A stretch of 64,000 nucleotides of DNA from Physcomitrium patens. Taxonomy: Eukaryota > Streptophyta > Bryopsida > Funariales > Funariaceae. A program made the position numbers and the translations under genes. The notes under the pieces are model-generated. The model made no database searches, had not been told where the DNA came from, and saw only the letters and a list, made by a program, of their open reading frames with translations. Shown here in pieces: positions 36,125 through 48,230 of the stretch (position 1 is the first letter of the stretch; each line of letters opens with the position of its first letter). Where the stretch lies: contig NC_037262.1 of NCBI RefSeq assembly GCF_000002425.4, positions 5,488,623 to 5,552,622 on the forward strand. The letters run 5' to 3'.

Positions 36125-37450
36125 CCTAGTTTTCCTTTAATGGATTATAGAAGAGAAGCCTCTCCAAATTCTATACTTATAAATCCATTGATTCAACCAA
36201 GAGGTTTGTCTATTGTAATTCCAAAGGGATTGCAAGTAGTTCTCATGCCTCACAATCTTCTAAACTTTAGAGGAACTATAGACAATGATCCATCCGTACA
36301 CATAGAGAGATTCATAGAACTTCTCATAACATGCTTAATTACCAATCAAGGATACTACCTAGTATGGTTTTTGAGTAAATTGAAGGATGGAGCCTACAAA
36401 TGATATAGAAACCATCTCCTTCAAACCTTCAAGAATTAAAATATACTCATGAAAGCATTTTTAGTAAAGTTTAGACCAAAAGTGGAGCAAAGTAATGCCA
36501 TCATAATCCTTTCTTCTTTGAAACAAGGAAAAAGAGAAAAAATTACAAAATAAATTTGGAAATTTGACCTTGTAGTAACCCAATTCATAAGAACTCTTTT
36601 CACAAATGATACCCTCATCTATTTTTTTATTCAAAGATTTAATAGTAAAAGAATAATTTAGGAGATCCTCAAAAGAAGGCCAAAAAATTTAGAAGAGGCC
36701 AAAACAATAGCTTAGATGATTGAAGATATTGAGAAGCAAGAAGAGCAAATGTGGAAGAAGGAAGATCATAGAATATCCAACTTTATCTCAATACATGCTC
36801 AAAACATAGGAAATTCCTAGGAACATTCATATAGGACTGAGAGAACTCAATTTCAACCTATAAACTACTATCCAACATCCTTAGAGGTTAGATTGCCTCC
36901 CCACCTTCTTAAATTAATATAACCAAAAGATAGGAATAGATGGAAGGAAGACTTTAAGAATAAAGTCCTTCAAAGTCAATAAAGATTCCAAAATGAACTT
37001 GTCCATCAAATGAAGATTATGCAAGAACAAATAACTCTTTTAATTGAGAGTCGAAATCCACCTCTTCCACCTCTTATAGAATCCAATAGGCACACCTCAC
37101 GGCTTTGGTGCATTCAATGCTACCAATTAAGGCATACAAGTCAATTTTACTTAAACCAACAAAATCACCAATAAAATCAAAGAAGGTATTAATTGTATGC
37201 TCTACTTCATAGAAATTAAGGTATGATAGGTTTTAATTCTCAATTCTAACCTTAAAAAAATTTCAACTAAGGTTTTAAGAACCTACAATGACAACAAAAC
37301 GAGGTGTACTACCTTTGTAGAAAAAGACATCTATTAGGTAGTTGTTAGATAGAGAATAGAATAGTATGTAAAAATTGTCAAAGAAACCATTCAAGAGATG
37401 TATGTGAACAACCTGACAAGGTGGTTCCCTTAAAATTTCTGCAAAGAAAT
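36125..37450 (+). pseudogene. Gag relic of a different LTR-retroelement lineage
   Basis: An open stretch at 36140-36403 reads LLNFRGTIDNDPSVHIERFI and LSKLKDGAYK, the pattern of the plant retrotransposon gag core (F.G....DP..H...F). A zinc-knuckle-like stretch (CIQCYQLRH) lies near 37115. It does not resemble CV1/CV2 gag. No LTR or pol was found with it. Old, several breaks. Confidence 0.6.
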
Positions 37451-37934
37451 TATCAATAGCAAGTCTACGACTATTTGAAAGGGGGCAAGAAATTCAAATC
37501 TAGACAATACTTTAAGATCTTTTAACTTATTTTATAATTATAATAATAATAAAAAAATCCTATACTTTTTCTTAAGTTTAAATATAAAAAAAAAGATTTA
37601 TTTCATTAAACGTAGATCAATCTCAAAATGGCCAACAAAATGAGGGAAGAAATTCAAAAGATGTAAGGTATTTAAAAATACCAATTGAAGAACAAAGTTC
37701 TCAAATTCTTAGAGACCAACCATTGTCTTCTCACATACATTACATCTTTCATGAAGGAGCATCTAGTAAGGATAAAGGAATTTCTAATATACTAGCCTTG
37801 ATAGTTATGATAAGGTCTAGATATACTAGTCCTCCTCCTCCTATCTCAATAAATAGTGAGAATAATTCAAAAGATTCTTCTCACTTTTTTTATTTAAAAA
37901 AAGCCGTGAGTTGTGCCTATTAGATTCTATAAGA

Positions 37935-38514
37935 GGTGAAAATAGATGCAAAGAGTATCAAGTGTGATTTTTATCATACATGTAGTCAAACAGCTCATCT
38001 TTAGAATTACTTTGATTTTACTCTACAAAAGGTAAATCATCAAGACTAAGTAGAATTTAGAAAGCTAAAATATTTAAGTTTAAGACAAGCTATAGTTGTA
38101 CTCATTTGTCTTATCTTTTTTTTAATTTAGTTCTTTCACCAAATAAAAAAAATAAAAAAAAAATAAATAAATAAATATTCTAAGTGAGAGAAATGAATAC
38201 TTGATTAGATTTTTATAATTTTTATGTAAATATATATATATATATAAAAATACATAAAATAAATAAAAATAAAATATATATATTAATAAACATCCAAAAG
38301 ATGTAGAAGTATTTGTCATATGAGAGGTTATCAAGTGAGTGTCCTAGGTTTGAATCCGGATGGAAAAATGGGTTATTCCAATGAATTAGTATTAATACAT
38401 GAAAGATCAACATTACACATCCAATGGATATGTAACTCTAAAGATGAGCCATTTGACCACACATATGATAAAAATCACACTTGATACTCTTTGCATCTAT
38501 TTTCTAAAGTTCTA
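37935..38514. repeat. Large inverted repeat, about 80-bp arms
   Basis: The arm at about 37935-38018 (ATAGATGCAAAGAGTATCAA ... CTCATCTTTAGA) recurs in reverse complement at about 38433-38512 with few mismatches. The loop is about 415 bp and holds simple repeats (TAAA and TA runs). A fold-back or MITE-like structure is possible; I could not fix a target duplication. Confidence 0.7.
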
Positions 38515-38611
38515 GTAGAAAAATCTTCAATGTTGAGAATTTATAAACAAACTTAATTATTTGGAAAGACTTCTTTAACTAGATATGATCCCAATCATAT
38601 GACTATTAGAT

Positions 38612-39002
38612 TAGAAACTTGGTCAATAACTTAATCATGTACGTCACATGTTGATAGCTTGAAGAATAAGCTAATTATGTGGCTCACATGTAAAAAACTT
38701 GCCTTATAAGCCAAGGCATGTGTCTTGCAAAGTCAACACATATTAGAGGTTCTATTGAACATTACCATGTAGCTCTTAGTTAGATAGTATATATAGAGGC
38801 AAAAGTGAAGCCTTCTTCACTTTTGTCAACTCTTTTCTTGCTTTTAGTCCAATTTCAAGAGTCTTAAGTTTTCTTGTCTTTTGGCAATAAGCCATTCCAG
38901 TTTCTTTTTAATATACGTATTTTCTTATTTCAATTTTGTCATTTTTTCTTTGACATAGATTTCATTAATTTATGTATCATCTTCTAGGTCATGTCCTTGA
39001 TA
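38612..39002 (+). repeat. Partial left LTR of CV1-G
   Basis: Matches the CV1 LTR from GATTAGAAACTTGGTC to CATGTCCTTGATA. The TATA box and inverted repeat (AAAAGTGAAG / CTTCACTTTT) are kept. Relative to CV1-I, both arms carry matching changes, so the pairing remains intact. Confidence 0.85.
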
Positions 39003-39208
39003 AATTGACAAGAATACACTTATAATATCAAAGCTTTGTCTTGTCTTGATTAATAGTAGATTATCCATTTCTCATAATAAAATATAAGCCTATTAGAAGT
39101 TATGGATTACTCCATTTTAAACTAATATTGTTCTTAGTATTTTATTTATCCTTAAGTCCTTTCTTTTATTTATCTTGAATAGTATTAGATATTTTTTTGA
39201 GTGTTATT

Positions 39209-40200
39209 ATGGCAGAGCTTATTGAAATAAAGAATACAATGGCACAAATACAAGAGCAATTGAGAGAGTTAATGCTTGTGATGCATTAATTTAGCTTACC
39301 ACCACAAGGATCAATAAGAATGATAGAAAGTGAGGATATAGAGATGATTAGAATTTCTTCAACATCTGCAAAAAAATCATATCCCTCTACCTATGATGGA
39401 ACATCCTTCAAGTATTAGAGAACTAAGAGTTGCCCTATTTGAGAAATTTGATGGTATAAGATCTAAATTTTGAAGATTTATCAATCAAGTACAACTTGTG
39501 ATTGAACTTCAACCTCAAAGCTATCCAATTCCAAGATCATAAGTTAGATTCATTAGTACACTTCTTTCAAGTTCAATTTTATTGTGGTTTTCATCTTTTC
39601 TTGAATGACAAGATCCAATATTGGATAATCTGGAGGCATTTTTGACAAAATTTTGGTCTATGTATAGAAAACATAATACAACTCATGTTGCAACCAACAT
39701 GATCCATATTTTATGACAAAGCAATCGATTTTGTAACATTATATGTTTTATAATTTTGACAACTTACAACTAATATCAAGAAAGATGATGTTGTACTTAT
39801 TAACTAATTTTTCTATAGATTATAATATGAAGTAAAGAAATTCATGCTCAACTTACTTATTCCTCAAACATTGAGTCAAGTAATTGACTTTGATGTGAAC
39901 TGCAACAATCGACTTTTTGAATTTTAATTTGAGAGTCTTACAAGTAGGCCTTAATGTTACTACAATTTGATGGCAATACCAACATCTCTTCAACACATAC
40001 ATTCAGAAATAGAAGATATATAAATTGATGTATTATGTTTTAAACCTCTCACCGAGCAAGAAAAAACTTGTTGCCATTAAAAAGAATTGTGCTTATATTA
40101 TAGAGAACCTAAACACACTACTTAATATTATCCAAAGAAGCAATAAAACCACAAATGAAGAGCACAACTATCAAAGAAGATAATGTGTCAAAAAACAAAT
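39209..40200 (+). pseudogene. CV1-G gag relic
   Basis: Starts MAELIEIKNTMAQIQEQL, the same start as CV1-I gag (MAELVEMKSAMAQMQEQM), followed by the gag core and a zinc-knuckle region near 40095-40135. Decayed. Confidence 0.8.
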
Positions 40201-40222
40201 TTGTCCAGGTATAATAAGGACC

Positions 40223-41898
40223 ATGCGGCTACAATCTTATTCAATTTCTAATGAAGGTCTTATCCTCTCTTCAAAATCCTTTCCTTATTTTATAATAGAT
40301 GTGCATTTTAGACCTAATAATTATAAAGCCTCCGCCTTCATAGATTCAAGAATCTCAGCTTATTTCTTAGATATAGAATTTGTTAAAAGTCATAAAATAT
40401 CGTTAGTACAAAAAACTAAACCTGTTCATGTAAAAGTCATAGATGGTCGTCCACTATCTTTTAGAGATCTTACTCATAAAACACTTCCTATAGATATAGC
40501 AATAAATGGTCATAGTAATTTATAATCTTTAATAAAATTAGATCTTCCTCTAATTCAGTCATTTTACGTTATCATGGTTAGAAAAGTATAATCCTTACAT
40601 ACAATGGATTTTTCATACTCTTGACTTCTCTAAAAGTATAACTTAGAGTGAAATTAATTTAGTAAAAAGTCATAAGTCTAGCACAATAAAACTTATGTTT
40701 GTAAGTGCAAGAGCTTTCTTGCATGCTGTAAAAGAAAGATCACCTTGTGTCATTTATGCCACATCTATTTCTAATGATGCAGAGACTTCAAGTGGCATTT
40801 CTAGCCAATATCAAGAGTTTTAAGATATATTTTAGAAAAAGAATGTGGATACTCTTCCAAAACATCGTCCCTATGATTGCTCAATTGATCTTTATGAAGG
40901 AGCACTATTGCCATTTAGACCAATCTATAGTTTATCACAAAATGAATTGGCTCAATTTAAAGAATATATTGAAGAGAATCTAGCTAAGAATTTCATACGC
41001 CATTCCAAATTGCCAACATGAGCTCCAATCTTATTTATAAAGAAGAAAGATGGATCATTGCAGATGTGTATTGATTATCAAGGATTCAACAAGATCACTA
41101 TCAAGAATAGATACCCTCTACCTTTGATATCTAGACTTCTCGATTAACAAAATAAAACTAAAATGTACACAAAAATAGATCTACAAGAGGTATATAATCT
41201 AGTAAGTATTAAAGAAGGAGATGAATGGAAGTCTATATTTTGAACTAGGTATGGACATTTTGAATACAACATCATGCCTTTTGGACTTAAAAATGCATCG
41301 GTATCTTTTCAACATCTAATGAATGATATTTTTTGATATTTTTTAAGCAATTTTTTTATTTGTTATCCGAAAAATATCTCAATCTATTCTAAAAAAATAG
41401 ATAAAGATGAAATTCATGTTTTTCATGTGTTATAAAAATTAATAGATGTAAGACTCTATGCCAAGATAGAAAAGTGTATATTTTACACTACTCAAGTTGA
41501 CTTCTTAAGATACATCATTTCAAATGATGGACCTATGATGGATCCTAAGAAAATTCAAACTATTATGGATTAGAAGATTCTAAAAATGATAAGAGATGTC
41601 TAATGCTTTTTGAACTTTGCTAACTATTATCGAATCTATATCAAAGACTTTTTTTGAGTTGCAGCTTCATTTACACATTTGACTTGCAAAGACAAACTTG
41701 AGTCCAGCATAGAAGCTAAAGCATCTTTTGAAGCTTTAAAGTTAGCTTTTATTTTTGTACCAATCTTGTATCACATTTTTATCTTTGACTAATTTTCATC
41801 TTTGAGTAATGAAATCAACATTGATTGTTGTTTCCACCTTTGTGAAACAAATTCAATGAAGTCAATTATATGTTCCAAAAGAAGAGGCATAATTACGT
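40223..41898 (+). pseudogene. CV1-G protease, RT and integrase start relic
   Basis: Protease-like stretch (FIDSRISAYFLD) in 40223-40525; RT motifs [14 protein letters not shown] near 41050, IMPFGLKNA near 41270 and FLRYIIS near 41500; then a short integrase N-terminal part with YVPKEEA just before N6. Decayed. Confidence 0.78.
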
Positions 41899-43232
41899 TG
41901 TTGTATAGCATGATTTGCTATCTGGAAATACATTGGATATCTAGCTGTATAGAGTGTAGCTTAAACCTTTATATGATTCTTGTCTTGGCTTCCAAAACTC
42001 CTTTATTTTTGTATAAAACTCCAAATATAACAAAATCTCTTCAAAACATATTTTTCCTGCGAAGGATTTTCTTACCTCAAACTTTAGAAAATTATAACTA
42101 TTGATCTAGCTATTTAGTTTGTCTCAAATTTACAAGATGGATAGAATTCACTCTTAAATTTTATCAAAAAAAAGAACAACTACAAAGTCACTCCTAATCT
42201 TCTGGAATCTAAGAAATCCTAGTAGGCACTCTAAACCCTAATTTACAAGCAACCAAAAAACTATTTTCCTTATATCTCAAAAATCCAAACTCCAAATGTC
42301 ATAAAACTTATGCACAAAGTTTAATAACATGAAATTACACATTTCCTGTAATTTTGAGCCAAAATCTTGTCAAATTACTCAAGATATAGCTCAAGAGACA
42401 ACCACTAGTAAATCGGTTTACTTACTACCCTTAGATTGCATGCGCTGACTTCAAAATCCAATAACTCCTTCATCCCAACTTGGAATTCAGTAAGCAGTAT
42501 GTGAAAAATATAGCCGCAAAAGTGCTCTCTCCAGTCGGATTGCCGATCCTCAATTGCTATCCGTATGCGTGCGTTATGCCCAAAAGAGTGACAGCAGGTC
42601 TAAAACTAATACCTTAACTTTGAGCGCCTATAACTTCTTCATAAAAATCCCAAATGAAACAAAACTTGCACCAAAACCAAAGCCAAAAACCTAAACCTTC
42701 TGATCCTAGCCTTTAAAACTCGAATGGCCTTGAGAAACTGACCCTAATCCCTAATATGGCCTTGGGCAGCCTCCTCAAAGCCCATTGGTCATGATTTTTG
42801 ACCAATAGAAATGGAGATTTTCATCATTCATCTCCATTCATCTATATTGGTGCCCTAATTACTCCCTTTGCTACCAAAACCCTTCTTCAATCCTTTTTCT
42901 TATAAGATTTACATAATTTATGCTCTAAATACCAAAATAAAAGAACCAAAAGAAGTTTTCAAAGGTCACCAATGTCTAACAAAGGTAACTCTAAATATTT
43001 AGAAGATACTATGAACTAAACCAATCTTAAAAGCCACTATCAAAAAAAAAATTAAAGTTATATAAATTCTATAGCAGTCTTTTTAAACAATCTCTTCTCA
43101 GGATAATAACCAAATTATAATCTACAACCAACTAAAATCTACTAACATAGTTTTTACCATGTTACTTAATAAATTATATATTAAGTACATAATTACATTA
43201 TTTTCATATAATAGCCGAATCACAATACGACA
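41899..43232 (-). mobile_element. N6: 1.33-kb N-family insertion in CV1-G integrase
   Basis: Plus-strand left end TGTTGTATAGCATGATT, right end AATCACAATACGACA; the two ends read TGTYGTAT inward, with patchy similarity for about 30 bp. Flanks ACGT (41895-41898) and ATGT (43233-43236). CV1-I shows the uninterrupted site TTTACGTGTTC. The interior is AT-rich without coding sequence and matches N3 directly and N1/N2 in reverse. Confidence 0.88.
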
Positions 43233-44490
43233 ATGTGTTCTTCAAGCATATTACAACTTTCTAGCACCACAATATTTTGGATATAATAAGACTTTGGAGC
43301 TTATATATAGAGGTTTTGGATAGCCACAATGTAGAAGGATGTGAAAGACTTTGTTCAATCATGCAACATTTATTCAAGATCAAAAACTCCTCATCATCGA
43401 CCTTATGGACTTCTTCAACCATTACCTATTGCAGAACAACCATGTTCTTTTGTTACTATGGATTTTATCATGGATCTTCTAATCTCAAGTTCTTATGACT
43501 CTATATTTATGATAGTAGATCATTTTACCAAGATGGTAAATTTTGTACTATGTACAAAATTTATTACACGTGAATAAATAATTAAATTCTTTTTTAATAA
43601 TATCTATTGCTATCATGGATTATCTAAGGATATTATATGCAATAGAAAACTCAATTTATATCAAGATTTTAGCAGACTCTTTTTAAGATTCTAAAAGTAG
43701 ATGTAAAAATATCTTTGGCATTCCATCCTCAAATTGATGGACAAACGGAGCGTGTTAATCAAGTTTTGGAATAGTATTTAAGATGTACCATCAAGTACCA
43801 ACAAGATGATTGGACAATTTTTTTGCCATTGGTAGAGTTTGCTTATAATAACATGATACATTCTTCTACAAAATAAATACCTTTCTTTGCCAATTATATT
43901 TATCATCTATAACTTTTTATTTTTGAATTTTCAAAAGCTGATAATCCTACAGTGGAAGATTTGACAAATCATTTGTTAAAGCTATGTGCAATAATGAAGG
44001 CGCAATTAAAAGAAGCTCAAGAACAAAAAAAGATCAATGCACATGTCTATCAAAAGGAATAAATATCATTCTATATGGGTAACAAAGTATGGTTACTTTG
44101 TCATAATATGAAGACTACTTGTCCTTGTGACAAGTTGGACTATCGTAGACTTAGGCCATTTCCTATTTCTACACAAATCAATCCAATTAAATATTGTTTA
44201 TACCTACCAGAGTCAATGAAAATCCATCTAGTATTCCACATAACTCTTCTTGAACCATACAAGACAGTGGACATACCAAGAAGAAGACAAGCTCTACATC
44301 CTCGTATAAAAGTAGACAATAATGAAGAGTTTGAAGTAGAAGTTTTAGATTCAAGGCAATGCCAAAATAAATTAAAATATCTTGACTATTGGTAGAGATA
44401 TAATATTAGCAAATGCACATAGGAGCCAATAAAGAATCTTGCAAATGCAACTAAGATGGTGGAGGCTTTTCATCGACGACATCCATCTAA
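43233..44490 (+). pseudogene. CV1-G integrase and chromodomain relic
   Basis: Resumes with GTGTTCTTCAAGC. Zinc-binding region near 43360, catalytic core (TMDFIMDLLISSSYDSIFMI) near 43460, an HPQIDGQTERVNQ stretch near 43730, C-terminal MGNKVWLLCHNMKTTCPCDK (44075), and chromodomain (NNEEFEVEVLDSRQCQNKLK). Confidence 0.83.
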
Positions 44491-44596
44491 ATCAAGTTAA
44501 AAATCTTTTATATAAAAAAATAAGATTTAGACAAGATAACATTCTACTTTTAATCCTTATTTATAGCTTCTTTGTAGTTGTGATGGTAAAGAGATG

Positions 44597-44998
44597 GAGA
44601 ACCAATAACTAGCAGATTCTATTGAAGAGCCTTCATTTGTTGACCTATCGGATGTGAAATTAAAAATTGTCACAACCTTTAAGACGACAAAATTGACATG
44701 AAGATCCTTAAAAATGACATGTTTTTTCTCAAATATATGGTAAGATACAACCTTGGAAGAGATTCCAGATGTTTGGTAATTTTATTAGAGGTAAGAACAA
44801 CTCTTGTTAGTGTTCCAAATATTTTATGTGAAGGAAGTTATGAAGGCTTCAATAACAATCAAATAACACGGTGGTTTTTCCGCCCTAGTATAAGATACTA
44901 TCGATGGTTGAGAGGCCCTATCAATCATCTTCAAAGAGAACAAAGATCTGAGTATATAACAAATATAATTTGTCGCATCATAGATTTCTTCAACATAT
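44597..44998 (+). pseudogene. CV1-G ORF3 relic
   Basis: Includes RDSRCLVILLEVRTTL, then YEGFNNNQITRW and YYRWLRGPINHLQREQRSEY (44698-45000), colinear with CV1-I ORF3. Its long readable stretch suggests the region was once coding. Confidence 0.7.
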
Positions 44999-45041
44999 GA
45001 TGACCGCTCCTTGTAGAACTCGTCCCTAGAAGGAGGGGTAA

Positions 45042-45600
45042 TGTCACAAACATACACATGTAAGCCAATAATTACCTATATAAATAAGTAGAAATAAATA
45101 GAAGTAGATAAAAATAAATTAATTCTATAATATCTTCTATAGAAGCTTTTTAGAAGCTTCATAGATGGCGCTTTGACTTTATAGGTGACTATAATTGATT
45201 TTTTGGATTAGAAAAGTGGTCAACAAGTTAACCATGTGCCATACATGTTGTTAGCTTGAAGACCAAGCTAACTATGTGGCCCATACGTAAAAAAACTTGT
45301 CTTATAAGTCAAAGCATGTGTCTTACAAAGTCAATACATATTGGAGGTCCTATAGAACATTGCCACATAGACCCTAATTAGATAGTATATATAGAGACAA
45401 GAGTGAAGCCCTCTTCTTTCTTGTCAATTCCTTTCTTGTTTCTAGTCTAGTTTCAAGAGTCTAAAGTTTCCATGTCTTTTGGCAATAAGCCATTCCAATT
45501 TCTTTTTAATATATGTATTTTCTTATTTCTATTTTGTTACTCTTTCTTTGACATGGATTTCATTGGTTTATGTATCATCTTTTAGTTCATGTCTTTAATA
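45042..45600 (+). repeat. LTR shared by CV1-G and CV1-H
   Basis: TGTCACAAACATACACATG ... CATGTCTTTAATA, 559 bp, after polypurine AGAAGGAGGGGTAA (45028-45041). It is followed directly by late pol sequence of H instead of a leader. Confidence 0.87.
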
Positions 45601-46030
45601 CAAGGTATGATTACTTTATTGCAATATCAAGACTATTCGTTCTTGTGACAATCTAGATTATTGTAGGCTTAGACCATTTTTTATTTCTATACAAATCAAT
45701 TCATTTGCATATCATTTACACCTATCAAAGTCAATGAAAATCCATCCAGTATTCCATGTATTTCTTCTTGAATTATACAAGACAATGGATATACCAAGAA
45801 AAAGACAAGCTCCACCTCCTCTCATAGAAGTAGACAATAATGAAGAGTTCAAAGTAGAAAAAGTCTTAGATTTAAGGCGACGCCAAAATAAATTGGAATA
45901 TCTTGTCCATTGGTAGGGATATGATATTAGCAAACACATATAAGAGCCAATAAAGAATCTTGCAAATGTAGCAAAGGCAGTGGAGACTTTTTATTAATAA
46001 CATCCATCAAAATCAAAATGAAAACCTTTT
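45601..46030 (+). pseudogene. CV1-H integrase tail and chromodomain relic
   Basis: MKIHPVFHVFLLELYK, then NNEEFKVEKVLDLRRRQNKL and EYLVHW (45734-45916). Confidence 0.82.
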
Positions 46031-46458
46031 ATATAAAAAAAATAAGATCTAGACAAGATAACATTCTACTTTCAATCTTTCTTTGTAGTTTTTTTATAGT
46101 TGTGATGCTAAGGAGATGGAGAACCAACAACTAGCAGATTTGACTGAAGAGACTTCATTTGTTGACCTACCAGATGTGACATTGCGATTATTACAACCTT
46201 CAAGACAATACAATCGAGAAGAAGATCCTCACAAATGACATGTTTTTCCTCAAATAGATGGCGAGATACAATGCGTTTGATATTACAACCTTGAAAGAGA
46301 CTCCCGATGTTTGGTAATTTTATTAGAAGTAGGAACAACTCCTGATGGTGTTCCAAATGTTTTATTTGAAGGAAGTTATGAAGGCCTCAACAATGACCAA
46401 ATAACACGATGGTTTTCCTACCCTAATATGGAACACTATCAATGGTTGAGAGGCCCTA

Positions 46459-47010
46459 TGTCACAGCCATAATCATGTAAGCTAATAATTACATATAGAA
46501 ATAGGTAGAAGTAAGTAAAAGTAGATAAAAGTAAGTTAATTCTATAATATTTAATGTGGAAGCTTCCTAAAAACTTCTTAGACGCTGCTTTGACTTCATA
46601 AGTGTCTTTAATTGACTTTTTGGATTAGAAACGTGGTCAACAAGTTGGCCATGTGCCACACATGTTGTTAGCTTGAAGATCAAGCTAACTATGTGGCCCA
46701 CACGTAGAAAAACTTGCCTTGTAAGTCAAGGCATGTGTCCTACAAAGTCAACACATATTGGAGGTCCTATAGAACATCGCCATGTAGCCCCTACTTAGAT
46801 AGTATATATAGAGACAAGAGTGAAGGCTTCTTCACTCTTGTCAACTTCTTTCTTGCTTCTAGTCTAGGTTCAAGAGTCTTTAGTTTCTTGTCTTGTGGCA
46901 ATAGCCATTCCAGTTTCCTTTTAATATACATACTTGTTTATATTTTGACTTATTATATCGAGATAGCCTTTTTGTGTATATTTTCCCTCATCGAGTCTTT
47001 GTCCTTGACA
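46459..47010 (+). repeat. 5' LTR of CV1-I
   Basis: TGTCACAGCCATAATCATG ... TTTGTCCTTGACA, 552 bp. Contains a TATATATA box at 46803-46810 and GAGTCTTTAGTTTC/GCCATTCCAG blocks shared by all family LTRs. Confidence 0.95.
46803..46844 (+). promoter_or_regulatory. CV1-I TATA box, start-site palindrome and self-primer
   Basis: TATATATA (46803-46810), then a perfect 12-bp inverted repeat GACAAGAGTGAA / TTCACTCTTGTC (46813-46824, 46831-46842) with a 6-nt loop. The predicted RNA start is the A of ACTCTTGTCAA (46834-46844), 31 nt after the TATA box begins. That 11-mer pairs with 47013-47023, with one G-U pair. The left arm therefore resembles the priming site itself. Confidence 0.75.
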
Positions 47011-47023
47011 GATTGATAAGAGT
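47011..47023 (+). promoter_or_regulatory. CV1-I self-priming site
   Basis: GA + TTGATAAGAGT directly inside the 5' LTR, complementary to the predicted first 11 nt of the RNA. The same 2-nt spacing occurs in CV2-D. Known precedent: Tf1 of fission yeast primes reverse transcription with the 5' end of its own RNA. Confidence 0.7.
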
Positions 47024-47099
47024 ACACTTACAATATCAGAGCTTTTTTTTTCTTGAGTAAGAGTGGATTACCCCTTTCTCTTGACAAGACATAAGCGTA

Positions 47100-47128
47100 T
47101 TAGAAGTTTGCGGATTACCCACTTCTAA
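47100..47128 (+). promoter_or_regulatory. CV1-I leader hairpin
   Basis: TTAGAAGT / ACTTCTAA stem with loop TTGCGGATTACCC; a second GTGGATTACCCC lies upstream at 47063. Stem bases differ from CV2-D (TTAGAGG/CCTCTAA) in a compensating way while the loop is conserved. Confidence 0.65.
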
Positions 47129-47221
47129 ACTGATATTGTTCTTAGTATCTTCTTTATTATCAAGCCTTTCTTTTCTTTTGTCTTGAGCAGTATCAAACAA
47201 ATTTTTCTTCTTAGTATCATT

Positions 47222-48225
47222 ATGGCAGAGCTTGTTGAAATGAAGAGTGCAATGGCACAAATGCAAGAGCAAATGAGGGAGTTAATGCTTGCGATGTATC
47301 AACTCAATTCACCAACACAGGAAAGAATAAGAATAGCAGAAAGTGGGGATATAGAGATGATCGGAGCTGCTTCAACATCTACAAAAAATCACGTTCTTTC
47401 TCCAATTGTACAACACCCTGTAAGCACTAGATAACCAAGAATTACCTTACCCGAGAAATTTGATGGTACGAGATCAAAGTTTCGAGGGTTCATCAATCAA
47501 GTACAATTGGCAATTGAACTTCAACCACAAAGCTATCCAACTCCAGGATCACAAGTCAGGTTTATTGGCACTCTACTTTCTGGTTCTGCATTATCGTGAT
47601 TTTCGTCTTTTCTTGAACAACAAAATCCAATATTGGACAATTTGGAAGCTTTTTGGCGGAGTTTCGATCTATGTATGGTGAACACGATGCAACTCGTGTT
47701 ACAACAAATAAGATCCGAATTCTGCGACAAAGAAATCGCTCAGTAACAGTGTATGCTTCACAATTTCGACAACTTGCAATTGACATCAAGTGGGATGATG
47801 CTGCACTCATCAGTCAATTTCTTTATGGATTGCAATACGAAGTAAAGAAATTGATGCTCAACTTACCTGATCCTCAAATTTTGAGTCAAGCAATCGATTT
47901 TGTGGTAAAATGTGATAATCGACTTTTCGAATTTCGATCCGAGAATCATTCACGAGAACCTCAATGTTATTACTCAATGGCAACATCAACATCTTTGCCA
48001 AACATACATTCGGAAGTAAAAAACATGCAAATTGACGCAGTACGTTTTAAACCCCTAACTGAGCAAGAAAAGATTCGTCGTCGTCAAGAAGGATTATGTT
48101 TATATTGCGGAGAACCTAAGCACACTGCTCAACATTGTCCAAAGAAACGACGCAACTATAAAATGAGGGGTACGACGGTCAAAAAAAACAACATGTCGAA
48201 AAACAGATTCGTCCAACTACAATAG
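47222..48225 (+). pseudogene. CV1-I gag
   Basis: ATG at 47222 opens MAELVEMKSAMAQMQEQMRE, a probable coiled coil. The gag core follows (YASQFRQLAIDIKWDDAALI near 47755-47810) and a CCHC zinc knuckle, LYCGEPKHTAQHC (about 48100-48140), then a lysine/arginine-rich tail. It would form the particle shell and bind RNA. Very few breaks. Confidence 0.88.
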
Positions 48226-48230
48226 GGACC

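Larger units (their letters stand above)
38612..45600 (+). mobile_element. CV1-G: chromovirus fossil with N6
   Basis: Parts: partial left LTR (38612-39002), leader, gag (39209-about 40200), protease (about 40223-40650), RT (about 40850-41790), start of integrase (to 41898), N6, rest of integrase (43233-44070), chromodomain (44075-44490), ORF3 (about 44597-44998), polypurine tract and 3' LTR (45042-45600), the last shared with CV1-H. Aligns with CV1-I. Old, many breaks. Confidence 0.87.

Noticed and set aside
47024-47042. Ordinary tRNA primer-binding site
   Set aside because: The TATCAGAGC 9-mer lies over 20 nt inside the LTR border, whereas the self-complementary 11-mer lies at the usual position.
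47036-47272. Minus-strand frames across CV1-I
   Set aside because: Shadow frames of gag, pol and leader on the plus strand.
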